Positions 41,581-50,176 of a stretch of DNA of 64,000 nucleotides are shown piece by piece; within the stretch, counting starts at the first letter, position 1; every line of letters begins with the position of its first letter. The notes beneath the pieces were generated by a model that was given only the letters and a program-made list of their open reading frames with translations, did not search any database and was not told the DNA's origin. A program made the translations under genes and the position numbers. This DNA is from Halonatronomonas betaini (lineage in GTDB: Bacteria > Bacillota > Halanaerobiia > Halanaerobiales > Halarsenatibacteraceae). The DNA is taken from the NCBI RefSeq assembly GCF_015666175.1, contig NZ_JADPIE010000002.1:434001-498000 (forward strand). The letters run 5' to 3'.

Positions 41581-42795
41581 TTACTTTGCTATTTCCAGCT
41601 TATTAACCTGGTAAAAATAAATTGAACTAATAAATACAATAATTATTCCAAGAGCCAGCCAGCTTATATTATAATTATCAGTAATATCAGCTAAAAAGCC
41701 AAAAATCGGAGGACTAAATATTACTCCAGTCCTTAAGAATATTAAAGCCAGTCCAGTCGCAACACCAGCATCATCTGATCCTGAAGTCTCTCCAATATAT
41801 GTAAAATAAAGACCCATCCAGCCCATTCCAGACATACCTAATAAAAATGAAAACAAAATAATAAGTAACCTTGAACCTGAAAACCTCCAGACAAATAAGC
41901 CAAAGAAGAAAAGCATCAATGAAATCATAATTACCAGTAATTTAAGTGCCGGGTCTCTCTCGCCTTTAAAAAACTTATCACTAATAATACCCCAGAATGG
42001 TCTACCAAAAATACCGCCAATTTGCAAAACACCTAATGATAAACCAGCTAAAGTAGCACTAAAACCTAAATCTAGTGTTAGATATAATGCAAAGTGAGCA
42101 GGAATCGCACCAATTGCAGTTCCAAACCCAAAACCAAGCAGACATAATAAAAATAGATGCCTATCAGCTAAAAGCTCTTTAATCTTCTTGAAAAATGAAA
42201 TATCTTTTGCCTCTGAGTTTCCACCTCTATCACTTAAAAGGATAACTATTATAAAGCCCACTAAAACAGCAGTTATCCCTGAAAAACCTATTGCTCTCCG
42301 CCAGCCAAAACTTTCAGCAAAAACTGGCAGTAAGCTGGCTCCTGCAAAACCACCAATTCCTCCACCTGATTGCATTATCCCCATCGAAATAGCTCTTTTT
42401 GAATAATGCACACCTTCAATAATAGCCTTATTTACAGAAGGTGTAACTATACTAAACCCAAAACCACAGATTAAACCTAAAATTAATAAAATAGAATAAA
42501 CAGGAGCAAAACTATGTAAAAACATCATTCCACCAACACTAAAAACTCCAATTAACATACCTCTTCTTGCCCCATAAGTATCAACTATCTTCCCACTAAA
42601 TACAGCTGCAATAGTTGCAGAAATAAAAAAGAAAGTTGAATACAAACCTGCCTGAGTTCTACTTAATTCAAAGTCACTCTGTATAAAAGGCATTAAAGCC
42701 TGAATTCCCTGCATATTTATTGAAGTAGCAAAGTAGGCCGATGATAATAATAAAAGATAATTCCAATCGATTTTCGATTCCTGATTATTTTCCAT
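41581..42795 (-). CDS. Major facilitator superfamily transporter
   Basis: A 404-residue MFS carrier with 12 predicted helices and a central loop (about 190-215). The A motif region reads FSGKIVDTYGARRGMLIG, and the second half has RPFWGIISDKFFKGERDP. The pattern is like OFA/anion-type or sugar-acid MFS carriers; the substrate is not readable. It lies between the DUF401 permease and the sugar kinase with 12-bp gaps. The start is uncertain: the ATG at 42795 gives a clean N-terminus (MENNQESKIDWN), while the ATG at 42807 directly abuts the AGGGG. Confidence 0.9.
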   Translation of the reverse strand: MENNQESKIDWNYLLLLSSAYFATSINMQGIQALMPFIQSDFELSRTQAGLYSTFFFISATIAAVFSGKIVDTYGARRGMLIGVFSVGGMMFLHSFAPVYSILLILGLICGFGFSIVTPSVNKAIIEGVHYSKRAISMGIMQSGGGIGGFAGASLLPVFAESFGWRRAIGFSGITAVLVGFIIVILLSDRGGNSEAKDISFFKKIKELLADRHLFLLCLLGFGFGTAIGAIPAHFALYLTLDLGFSATLAGLSLGVLQIGGIFGRPFWGIISDKFFKGERDPALKLLVIMISLMLFFFGLFVWRFSGSRLLIILFSFLLGMSGMGWMGLYFTYIGETSGSDDAGVATGLALIFLRTGVIFSPPIFGFLADITDNYNISWLALGIIIVFISSIYFYQVNKLEIAK

Positions 42796-42819
42796 TAAAC
42801 ATAACATCCCCTATCCAAT

Positions 42820-44058
42820 CTAGATAATTGTAAAATAATATATAACAGAAAGCAAAAAGATCCCTGCAGCAGTCCCGGCAAAAGGAACGATAATCTCTTT
42901 ATAATACTTATCCAGAGAAATATTGTAATATTTTACTGTCATTAAATTGCATAAGTGAAATGGAGATAATACATAACCAAAATAACTACTTGAAAATATA
43001 ATCATATGCCAGAGCAAATACATAGAACTATCAGTAAATAATGTTAATAAAATCGGATAAGATATTCCAATTGCACCTGTGTGATTTCCTGTAAGGAGCC
43101 CGGCAATAAATGGAATAAACAGCGCAAGTAAAAATAATGGTATCCCAAAACTTATCAATAATTCAGTCAGTATCATAACCCCTTCTGAATTTTCAATAAA
43201 TGCTTTAAAGACCATAATCCCGGCTACACCGACTGTTAATTGCAAATTCATACCATTCAAGAGATATTTCCACTCAAACAAATCTTTTCTAAGCAATATA
43301 ATATATAAAATCGCTACAATTAAAGCATAAACAAAACTTATATCCAGAATCAATGGTGGAAAAAGAACAATAACAAACGGTAGTAAGACTTTAATTGCAT
43401 CTAGAAAGCTGACCTCTTCTGTATCACAATCCTGATTCACTTCTTTTTGAATAAGCTTCTTTTTATCATTATTGTAATAAATCCAGCCAATTATTATCAT
43501 TATACCAACGATTGGAATATGCATCAAAGCAATTGTCATCACATTAATATTGGATAATGAAGAAGCAATAATCATACTTGGCATATAGGGAAAGATAAAA
43601 TACCAGAGATGGCGATAATATATATTTAAAGAAGTTAACCTGGCACTGGACATTTCCATCTGATCTCCAATCGGTTCAATTATAGGGGCTGAAAAAACTG
43701 CGCCTCCTGGCATCGGCAAAACCCCGATCATAGATGGAATAGCAGTAATTATAAAAAATATGCTACTCAAATAATACCTGGCTACATCTATTAAATCAGT
43801 TAATAACTCAAGTTCTTTCATCAAATATCCGAAAACAGCTACAAGACTTACTAAAACAATTAATTCTATAGCTATCGGGTCAATAATCCCTGTAACAAAT
43901 GTCGGAATTAAACCACCAATATTTTCAGCTATATCATTAGTAGAACTAATTCCTACTATTAATGAGCCAATAAACATAGCTGCTCCTAAACTCTTTTTCA
44001 TAGATAATAAAATTACTACAGTAAAAAACGAAATAATTACTCCTATTAATGGCAACAT
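42820..44058 (-). CDS. DUF401 family integral membrane protein
   Basis: A 412-residue protein with about 10-11 hydrophobic helices. The signature stretch IPSMIGVLPMPGGAVFSAPIIEP, with SSARLTSLNIYYRHLWYFIFPYMP, is what I know as DUF401 (TIGR00529), related in layout to GntP/CitMHS-type ion-coupled permeases. GNHTGAIGISYPI in the second half is a likely re-entrant loop equivalent. The function is not established. It begins a four-gene run (permease, MFS, kinase, sucrose-phosphate synthase) after a hairpin that separates it from the ABC importer. AGGAGG lies 9 bases before the ATG. Confidence 0.82.
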   Translation of the reverse strand: MLPLIGVIISFFTVVILLSMKKSLGAAMFIGSLIVGISSTNDIAENIGGLIPTFVTGIIDPIAIELIVLVSLVAVFGYLMKELELLTDLIDVARYYLSSIFFIITAIPSMIGVLPMPGGAVFSAPIIEPIGDQMEMSSARLTSLNIYYRHLWYFIFPYMPSMIIASSLSNINVMTIALMHIPIVGIMIIIGWIYYNNDKKKLIQKEVNQDCDTEEVSFLDAIKVLLPFVIVLFPPLILDISFVYALIVAILYIILLRKDLFEWKYLLNGMNLQLTVGVAGIMVFKAFIENSEGVMILTELLISFGIPLFLLALFIPFIAGLLTGNHTGAIGISYPILLTLFTDSSMYLLWHMIIFSSSYFGYVLSPFHLCNLMTVKYYNISLDKYYKEIIVPFAGTAAGIFLLSVIYYFTII

Positions 44059-44087
44059 TAATTACATCCTCCTGAATCATAAATAGA

Positions 44088-44112
44088 TAGCCGGCAAAAA
44101 CATTGCCGGCTA
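44088..44112 (-). other. Hairpin at the end of the ABC importer genes
   Basis: A perfect 10-bp stem TAGCCGGCAA / TTGCCGGCTA with a 5-base loop, 23 bp after the permease stop and 30 bp before the DUF401 gene. There is no T tract. It may be a weak terminator, a processing site or a stabiliser. Confidence 0.6.
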
Positions 44113-44134
44113 CCCTGATCTAAATTATTAAAAT

Positions 44135-45037
44135 TTAATTTTCACCTTTGTTATATGGTTCACCAATTGCTTTTGGTGGAATAGCCCTACCAATAAATCC
44201 TGCCAGTACCACAAGTGTCAGAACATATGGGATAGCACTAATTAGTTCAGATGGAATAAAGGCAAAATCAACCCGAACAGCAACTGCTTCAGCATAACCA
44301 AATAACATTGCTGCTCCAAAGGCACCTACAGGATGCCATTTACCAAAAATCATTGCTGCTAGAGCAATAAATCCTCTACCTGCTGACATCTCTCTTACAA
44401 ATGCACTACCATCACCAATAGAAAGATGAGCACCAGCAAGTCCGGCTAAAACACCACTGATCATTACACAGATAAATCTCCAGCGGTTAACATTAATACC
44501 TAAAGTATCGGCAGCACTGGGATGTTCACCAATCGACCTTATTCTTAAACCCCAGTGGGTCTTGTACATAATAAACCAGACGATTGGGACCAAAATAACA
44601 GCAAGATAAGTCATCGGATTGTACCTGATCAGACCTAAGAATCTAAAAGCTGGCAACCTGGGCACTCTTGGCGAAGTACCAGCAACTCCAAAAAGAACCT
44701 GAAGCAAAAAGACAGTTATACCAGACGCAAAAATATTAATACCGGTACCTACAACTATCTGATCAGCTTTTAATGTAACACAAACAACTGCATGAATTAA
44801 AGCCATTAATGCTCCAGCAATCATAGCAAATAAAACTCCAACCCACGGATTTCTGGTAACAGCACTGCCATAAACAGCAGCAAATGCCCCCATTAACATC
44901 ATGCCTTCAAGGGCTATATTTATTACACCTGACCTTTCAGAAAACAGTCCACCAAGGGCAGCAAAGATCAGAGGTGTTGCAAATCTAAAGCTTGCCAACA
45001 ATAAAGGAATAGATATCATCTGCAATAAAGTATCCAT
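44135..45037 (-). CDS. ABC transporter permease, nucleoside/BMP type (NupQ-like)
   Basis: A 300-residue BPD_transp_2-family permease with about eight helices. Motifs are FAALGGLFSERSGVINIALEGMMLMGA, the GTGINIFASG loop and RSIGEHPSAADTLGINV, the permease motif facing the ATPase. It forms a heterodimer with the next permease. The ATG overlaps the upstream stop (TAATG), indicating translational coupling. BMP-type systems import nucleosides such as guanosine or inosine. Confidence 0.92.
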   Translation of the reverse strand: MDTLLQMISIPLLLASFRFATPLIFAALGGLFSERSGVINIALEGMMLMGAFAAVYGSAVTRNPWVGVLFAMIAGALMALIHAVVCVTLKADQIVVGTGINIFASGITVFLLQVLFGVAGTSPRVPRLPAFRFLGLIRYNPMTYLAVILVPIVWFIMYKTHWGLRIRSIGEHPSAADTLGINVNRWRFICVMISGVLAGLAGAHLSIGDGSAFVREMSAGRGFIALAAMIFGKWHPVGAFGAAMLFGYAEAVAVRVDFAFIPSELISAIPYVLTLVVLAGFIGRAIPPKAIGEPYNKGEN

Positions 45038-46140
45038 TATTCAGCCTCCTCTTTAGCTTTTCTTTTAACAATATACTTTTTGAAAATCTGGAGGCTTGCT
45101 ACAAAGAATATAACAAGAGCCTGTATTATCATTACAATTTCAGAAGGGACCCCGGCAAACTGCATTTCCAAACCACCCTGAGCTAAAGCCCCAAATAAAA
45201 GTCCTGCAAAAATTACACCAATTGGATGGGTCAATCCCAGTAAGGCAACAGCAATACCGGTAAATCCGTGGCCAGCATCCATACCAGCCATAAAACTCAG
45301 ATGAGTACCTAGAGCTTCACCAACACCAGCTAAACCGGCAAGTGCACCACTAATAAACATAGCAAGAACCATCCCTTTACTTACACTAATACCTCCATAT
45401 TCAGCACCATCTGGATTAAAACCAGTAGCCCGCATTTCATAACCAGCTGTAGTTTTAAATAAGAGATACCAGCATAAGATTGCACCTACAATAGCCAGCA
45501 AAAAGTTTATATGGAGTCTTATACCAGGTTGAGCAAAAATATCAATAAAAGGAATCCTGCCCCAGAAAGCATGATCTGGCATATCATTAAATCTAAGTAA
45601 AGCTGCTGTCTCCATGATTCTTGGAGTAGCCTGTCTTCCTGTCTCTCTAAAATAATTTATTCCATAATTAACTGTTAGAGAGATGGCAATGTAATTTAAC
45701 ATAATTGTTACAATAACTTCATGAACACCAAGTTTTGCTTTCATATATCCAGGTATTCCACCCCAGATACCTCCAGCTAACATACCTGCCAGAACAGCAA
45801 ACGGTAAATGAATAAAACCTGGTAAATTAGTGAAATAAAAACCTATAACAGCTGCTGTAAAGCCTCCCATCAATAACTGACCTTCAGCACCAATATTAAA
45901 AAGTCCTGCTTTAAAAGGAATAGCTACAGCCAGTCCAGTTAAAATCAATGGAGTCGATCTCCATAGAGTATTTAAAATAGCTCTAAAATTACCAAAAGCT
46001 CCATCAAACAAAGCTGCATATGCTAAAATAGGAGATTGCTCAGTCAAAAGTATAAAAAATGAACCTACAATTAGAGCAATTACTATTGAAAAGAAAGATA
46101 TACCTAAATTAGCAGCTATTGATTTCAGTTTATCCTGCAT
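45037..46140 (-). CDS. ABC transporter permease, nucleoside/BMP type (NupP-like)
   Basis: A 367-residue permease with 9-10 helices and family blocks LTGLAVAIPFKAGLFNIGAEGQLLMGG, GVHEVIVTIMLNYIA and ATGFNPDGAEYGGISVSKG (ATPase-facing loop). It pairs with the 300-residue permease. Its start overlaps the 3' end of the ATPase gene by 11 bases. The ATG at 46140 with GGAGGTG 7 bases upstream is preferred to the GTG at 46149. Confidence 0.92.
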   Translation of the reverse strand: MQDKLKSIAANLGISFFSIVIALIVGSFFILLTEQSPILAYAALFDGAFGNFRAILNTLWRSTPLILTGLAVAIPFKAGLFNIGAEGQLLMGGFTAAVIGFYFTNLPGFIHLPFAVLAGMLAGGIWGGIPGYMKAKLGVHEVIVTIMLNYIAISLTVNYGINYFRETGRQATPRIMETAALLRFNDMPDHAFWGRIPFIDIFAQPGIRLHINFLLAIVGAILCWYLLFKTTAGYEMRATGFNPDGAEYGGISVSKGMVLAMFISGALAGLAGVGEALGTHLSFMAGMDAGHGFTGIAVALLGLTHPIGVIFAGLLFGALAQGGLEMQFAGVPSEIVMIIQALVIFFVASLQIFKKYIVKRKAKEEAE

Positions 46141-47677
46141 CTTTTCCACCTCCGGCCTTAGCTTCAGAACCGGTCATTAATCTACCTAATTCTATTTCAT
46201 CTGTTTCACTGGCTTTTAATACATCCATTATCTCACCTTCATATATTACAGCAATTCTGTCACTTAATGATAATACCTCACTTAATTCAGCTGATACAAG
46301 CAGTACACCTGCACCATTGTCCCGTCTCTCAATAATCTGATTGTGAATAAACTCGATTGAACCTACATCGACACCTCTGGTTGGCTGTGATGCAATTAAA
46401 AACTCTGGATCTCTATTAAACTCTCTAGCAATAACAACCTTCTGCTGATTACCTCCAGACAAATTTTTAGCAAGAGCATCCGGTCCACTGGTTCTAACAT
46501 CATACTCCTTAATTAATCCTTTAGTATACTCTTCAACTGAATCATAACTCATAATACCTTTTTTAGAAAAGGGTTCAAGATAATGATACCCAAGAATCAT
46601 ATTTTCATTAAGATCAAAATCCAAAATCAAGCCTCTCTTATGTCTATCTTCTGGAATATGGGCAACCTTTTCTTCTTTTATCTGTTTTGAGTTAAGTTGC
46701 GTAACATCTTTACCCCTCAATTTAATTTCCCCAGATTCAATTTCTCTTAAACCAGTAATTGCTTCAACTAATTCTGACTGGCCATTACCTTCTACCCCGG
46801 CAATACCAAGTATTTCTCCTTTTCTTACCTGCAAAGAAATACCATCAACAGCCTGAATCCCTCTGTTATCTTTAACTTTTAAATCTTTAACACTAAATAT
46901 TTCCTTGCCAGGATCAGCTTCAGTCTTTTCAACCTGTAATAGTACCTGACGGCCAACCATTAACTCAGCAACATCTTCTTCAGTAACATCTTCAGTATTT
47001 ACTGTATCAATACTTTTACCGCCTCTTAAAACAGTTATCCGATCAGAAATTTCTTTGACTTCCTTCAATTTATGTGTAATAAAAATAATTGTTTTCCCCT
47101 GTTCTTTTAGAGATCTAAAGATCTCAAAAAGTTCTTCAATTTCCTGTGGTGTTAAAACAGCAGTCGGCTCATCAAAAATAAGTAGATCCGCTCCACGGAA
47201 TAAAGTCTTAATAATTTCAACACGCTGCTGCATACCTACCGATATGTCATGTATTTTAGCATCTGGATCAACCTTTAAACCATATCTTTCTGAAATCTCT
47301 TTAACAGTATTTCTAGCTTTTTTCCTGTCAAGCATTACCCCTTTACGAGGTTCCGAACCTAAAACTATATTTTCTGTAACAGTTAATGGTTCAACCAGTT
47401 TAAAATGCTGATGGACCATACCAATACCTAAATCAATTGCATCCTGAGGTTCATCTAAGTCTACTTTTTTACCCTCATAATAAATTTCGCCACCATCCTG
47501 GTTATACAATCCATACAAAATATTCATTAAAGTAGTTTTCCCGGCACCATTCTCACCAACTAATGCATGAACTTCTCCTTTTTTAATGGATAGATTAACA
47601 TTATCATTAGCCTTTACACCAGGAAATATTTTAGTTATATTCTGCATATCTAATAAATAATCTTTTTCCCTAGACAT
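46130..47677 (-). CDS. ABC transporter ATP-binding protein with two nucleotide-binding domains (NupO-like)
   Basis: A 515-residue tandem ABC ATPase of the sugar/nucleoside importer class. Domain 1 (about 8-240) has Walker A GENGAGKTTL, a degenerate signature SVGMQQRVEI and Walker B LLIFDEPTAVL. Domain 2 (about 260-505) has GVEGNGQSELVE, NLSGGNQQKVVIAREF and, in place of Walker B's DEP, LIASQPTRGVDVGS. The asymmetry between the domains is usual for this class. It energises the two permeases downstream. Confidence 0.94.
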   Translation of the reverse strand: MSREKDYLLDMQNITKIFPGVKANDNVNLSIKKGEVHALVGENGAGKTTLMNILYGLYNQDGGEIYYEGKKVDLDEPQDAIDLGIGMVHQHFKLVEPLTVTENIVLGSEPRKGVMLDRKKARNTVKEISERYGLKVDPDAKIHDISVGMQQRVEIIKTLFRGADLLIFDEPTAVLTPQEIEELFEIFRSLKEQGKTIIFITHKLKEVKEISDRITVLRGGKSIDTVNTEDVTEEDVAELMVGRQVLLQVEKTEADPGKEIFSVKDLKVKDNRGIQAVDGISLQVRKGEILGIAGVEGNGQSELVEAITGLREIESGEIKLRGKDVTQLNSKQIKEEKVAHIPEDRHKRGLILDFDLNENMILGYHYLEPFSKKGIMSYDSVEEYTKGLIKEYDVRTSGPDALAKNLSGGNQQKVVIAREFNRDPEFLIASQPTRGVDVGSIEFIHNQIIERRDNGAGVLLVSAELSEVLSLSDRIAVIYEGEIMDVLKASETDEIELGRLMTGSEAKAGGGKDAG

Positions 47678-47725
47678 TATATTTCCTCCCTGGGAGTATA
47701 TAAAATAATCTTATCTTAATTTAAT

Positions 47726-47755
47726 CAGGACTCTGCCAGAATTGGCAGAGTCCTG
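47726..47755 (-). other. Strong intercistronic hairpin after the BMP binding-protein gene
   Basis: A perfect 13-bp stem CAGGACTCTGCCA / TGGCAGAGTCCTG with loop GAAT, lying between the binding-protein stop and the ATPase start. It is followed on the minus strand by ATTAAATTAAG rather than a T run. It likely protects the binding-protein mRNA and reduces read-through, keeping that protein in excess. Confidence 0.72.
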
Positions 47756-47797
47756 GAAAATTAATTGAATACTAATATTATTTACTAATCAAGAAGT

Positions 47798-48895
47798 TTA
47801 CTCGGGTCTGCCAGTCTCTCCCCAGTTTTCTACTTCTATTTCGCCATCTTTAATCATTTCAGCAATTTCATCGATTCTTTCAGCATGCTCTGCAGTTACG
47901 TTTTCTTTCATCTCTTTAATCATTTCTAGCTCTTCTTCAGAAATAACTCCATCTTCATAAGCCTGCTCTTCTTCAATATCTAATTCTGTTAAGCTGGTTA
48001 GACCAACACCACCATCAGCAAGACTGTAAAATAAGTTCTGGCCGCCTTCATAGGTGCCATCTACAACAGACTCAACAACATCAAATACAGTATTATCTAC
48101 ACGCTTAAGCATACTTGCAATAATTCTTCCAGGAGCTACATGATTCTGGTTAGCGTCTACACCAATAGCATAAATGTCTTCTTCTTCAGCTGCCTCAAAG
48201 ACACCAGTACCTGTACCACCGGCAGCATGATAAATAACATCTGCATCATCATCGATCATACCAAGAGCTATCTCACGACCTCTAGCTGGATCACCAAAGT
48301 CATCAGCATATCTACGAAGTACCTCTATATCTTCATCAATATATTTTGCTCCCTGATAATATCCGCCTTCAAAACGGTGGATTAAAGCAAAGTCAACACC
48401 ACCAACATAACCGATTGTACCAGTCTCTGATACTAGAGCAGCTAAAGCACCAGCTAAGAAAGAACCTTCATGCTCATCAAAGTTTAATGATACTACATTA
48501 TCAAGGATATCTTCAAATGGTTCATCAACATGAGCAAAGTTGATATGTGGATAATCCATGGCAACTATCTCTAGACTATCTGCCATCTGGAAACCAACAC
48601 CAATTACTAGATCATAATTCTGCTCAGCAAAACGACGTAAAGCTGTTTCATCTTCAGCAGGATCTGCTGGCTCGATATAATCAAAACTAATACCTAATTC
48701 TTCTTCTGCTCTCTGCAGGCCACGATAGGCTGAATCATTAAATGATAGATCACCAAGGCCACCAGTTGATAGAACTATACCGACTCTAACATCTGAACCA
48801 TGGTCATCTGCCTCAGCAACCTGCCCAAAACCAGCAAAAGCTGCTACCATAATGAAACTGAATACTACTGCAATACTAATTATTTTCTTGCTCAA
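47798..48895 (-). CDS. BMP-family ABC transporter solute-binding protein (nucleoside type)
   Basis: A 365-residue exported protein. The signal peptide (residues 1 to about 29, ...GQVAEA) has no lipobox cysteine, unlike BMP proteins of monoderm Firmicutes. The mature part shows BMP/PnrA blocks: VLSTGGLGDLSFNDSAYRGLQ, GVGFQMADSLEIVA, GALAALVSETGTIGYVGGVD, VIYHAAGGTGTGVFEAA and GVDANQNHVAPG. These bind purine nucleosides in characterised members. The C-terminal tail is acidic with repeated EE and KE. The start is TTG with AAGGGGG upstream. It is the first gene of the importer operon. Confidence 0.93.
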   Translation of the reverse strand: MSKKIISIAVVFSFIMVAAFAGFGQVAEADDHGSDVRVGIVLSTGGLGDLSFNDSAYRGLQRAEEELGISFDYIEPADPAEDETALRRFAEQNYDLVIGVGFQMADSLEIVAMDYPHINFAHVDEPFEDILDNVVSLNFDEHEGSFLAGALAALVSETGTIGYVGGVDFALIHRFEGGYYQGAKYIDEDIEVLRRYADDFGDPARGREIALGMIDDDADVIYHAAGGTGTGVFEAAEEEDIYAIGVDANQNHVAPGRIIASMLKRVDNTVFDVVESVVDGTYEGGQNLFYSLADGGVGLTSLTELDIEEEQAYEDGVISEEELEMIKEMKENVTAEHAERIDEIAEMIKDGEIEVENWGETGRPE

Positions 48896-48943
48896 AATAA
48901 AAACCCCCTTATAAATTTTAAATTCTTAATCTATTCCATTATT

Positions 48944-48972
48944 AATATATCATTTTTTCCCTAGTCTTGCAA
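48944..48972 (-). promoter_or_regulatory. Promoter of the BMP importer operon
   Basis: TTGCAA at 48972-48967, a 17-bp spacer and TATATT at 48949-48944 on the minus strand, in the divergent intergenic region. Confidence 0.7.
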
Positions 48973-48982
48973 CTAATTAAGT

Positions 48983-49011
48983 TAGCCAGATTAAAAAAAT
49001 TATGTTATAAT
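48983..49011 (+). promoter_or_regulatory. Promoter of the orphan membrane protein gene
   Basis: A consensus -10 TATAAT at 49006-49011 and a weak -35 TAGCCA 17 bases upstream (48983-48988). Confidence 0.55.
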
Positions 49012-49051
49012 TAATTTGCATTTAATTATTTAAAGGAGGTCATAAAACCAT

Positions 49052-49504
49052 ATGTATCATAGACAACAGTCAGAAGATCAATATTTACTAGTTTTAGGAA
49101 GAAGATCTACCGGTTCAGCCATAATTGGTTTCTTAATTGGCATAATAATTTCATTAATAAATAATTTTAATATACCTGGATTAATATTTTTCTCATTATT
49201 CGTGGCATATTTAACTGGTACAGCTTTCTGGGGTGTATATAAATTAAACCGCTGGTTCTATAAATATCGATCAAAAATGCCTGACCCAATCTGGCAGATA
49301 TTCAGGGTTCCTGTATGGGCAGCTGGAATTCTCATAGGAATAATGTTTTACGGAGCCTTCCAACAGTTCATTCTGCTTTTAGCTCTTGATGATGGCTCAG
49401 GAAAACCGACTGTACTTCAATCAATTATAATCTTAACCCCCTATATTGGGCCAAAATATGCAGATAAAATAAATTATAGCCCCCATGGAAAAAGAAGACA
49501 TTAA
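49052..49504 (+). CDS. Orphan small membrane protein, unrecognised
   Basis: A 150-residue protein with three hydrophobic helices (about 22-40, 43-64 and 90-125). Basic clusters before and after (LGRRSTGS, NRWFYKYRSK, HGKRRH) suggest a simple topology. The soluble start MYHRQQSEDQYLLVLGRRS and the segment PDPIWQIFRVPVWA are distinctive, but I know no family with them. It has a strong AAAGGAGGT site, its own -10 box and a clean terminator, so it is a real monocistronic gene divergent from the BMP importer. Confidence 0.75.
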   Translation: MYHRQQSEDQYLLVLGRRSTGSAIIGFLIGIIISLINNFNIPGLIFFSLFVAYLTGTAFWGVYKLNRWFYKYRSKMPDPIWQIFRVPVWAAGILIGIMFYGAFQQFILLLALDDGSGKPTVLQSIIILTPYIGPKYADKINYSPHGKRRH

Positions 49505-49518
49505 TATTCATAGAGCTT

Positions 49519-49550
49519 GCAGAGCCATTAAAGGCTCTGCATTTTTATTA
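49519..49550 (+). terminator. Intrinsic terminator of the orphan membrane protein gene
   Basis: A perfect 8-bp stem GCAGAGCC / GGCTCTGC with a 6-base loop, followed by ATTTTTATTA on the plus strand. Confidence 0.88.
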
Positions 49551-49579
49551 TATTCATTAAAATAATTCCATCTTTATTT

Positions 49580-49667
49580 TTCTCCAACTTTTCTACAGGA
49601 CTCCTCCATGTATTCTCCAAGATTGCTCCGGGTCCCATCCGGGAGTAATCCGGATTTACTCCAGGAC
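49580..49667. repeat. Second array of eight phased 11-bp repeats
   Basis: Eight consecutive 11-bp units, with the same TNCTCCRGGAN-type consensus as at 6189-6276. Examples are ttctccaagat, tgctccgggtc and tactccaggac. Divergence between units is higher than in the first array, but the phase is kept throughout. It lies in the convergent gap between the orphan membrane gene terminator and the DUF1850 gene. Confidence 0.78.
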
Positions 49668-49694
49668 AGAGCCTATACTACCCTCTATCTAATT

Positions 49695-50174
49695 CTAATT
49701 AAATCCAAAACTTAACTTTAAATAATTCCAGGGACTATAAAAGTTTACAAAAAGCCTCTGGCCTGGCTCCACTAAGAGTTGAAGATCATAAACCTCCCCA
49801 GATACTATCAATTCCTGTCCCTCAGTTCTTGAAACCCTTAGCACTAATTCATCGATCCTAATATTCTGACCTTCCTGAACAAATTTACCATTTTTTCTCT
49901 TAAAATCTCCACCATCAAGAGGGAGACCTGCCCCATATGATTCAAAAACAGTTTTATTCAATATAAAACCATTATTATCAAGTTCAAAATTCTCAGAAAC
50001 TTGTGTTTGAGCAACTGAATGTATATATTTCAATTCTATCTCAGTTGCCTGCACAAATATTGGTCTAACTTTAATTACTCCATTATCACTGGAAAATACA
50101 ATCAAACCAACTGTATAGTTCATCAGGACAATTATTAACAGGAGAAAAATCAAAACCAGGATTATTTTCTTCAT
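49695..50174 (-). CDS. DUF1850 domain protein associated with the TRAP-TAXI transporter
   Basis: A 159-residue protein with one N-terminal hydrophobic helix (about 3-30, signal anchor) and a beta-rich extracytoplasmic part. DUF1850 features are IELKYIHSVAQTQVSENFELDNNGFIL, the FESYGAGLPLD motif and a final FVNFYSPWNYLKL segment. Proteins of this family are regularly encoded next to fused TAXI-type TRAP permeases, as here (2-bp gap), but their role is unknown. It is the last gene of this operon. Confidence 0.87.
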   Translation of the reverse strand: MKKIILVLIFLLLIIVLMNYTVGLIVFSSDNGVIKVRPIFVQATEIELKYIHSVAQTQVSENFELDNNGFILNKTVFESYGAGLPLDGGDFKRKNGKFVQEGQNIRIDELVLRVSRTEGQELIVSGEVYDLQLLVEPGQRLFVNFYSPWNYLKLSFGFN

Positions 50175-50176
50175 AA

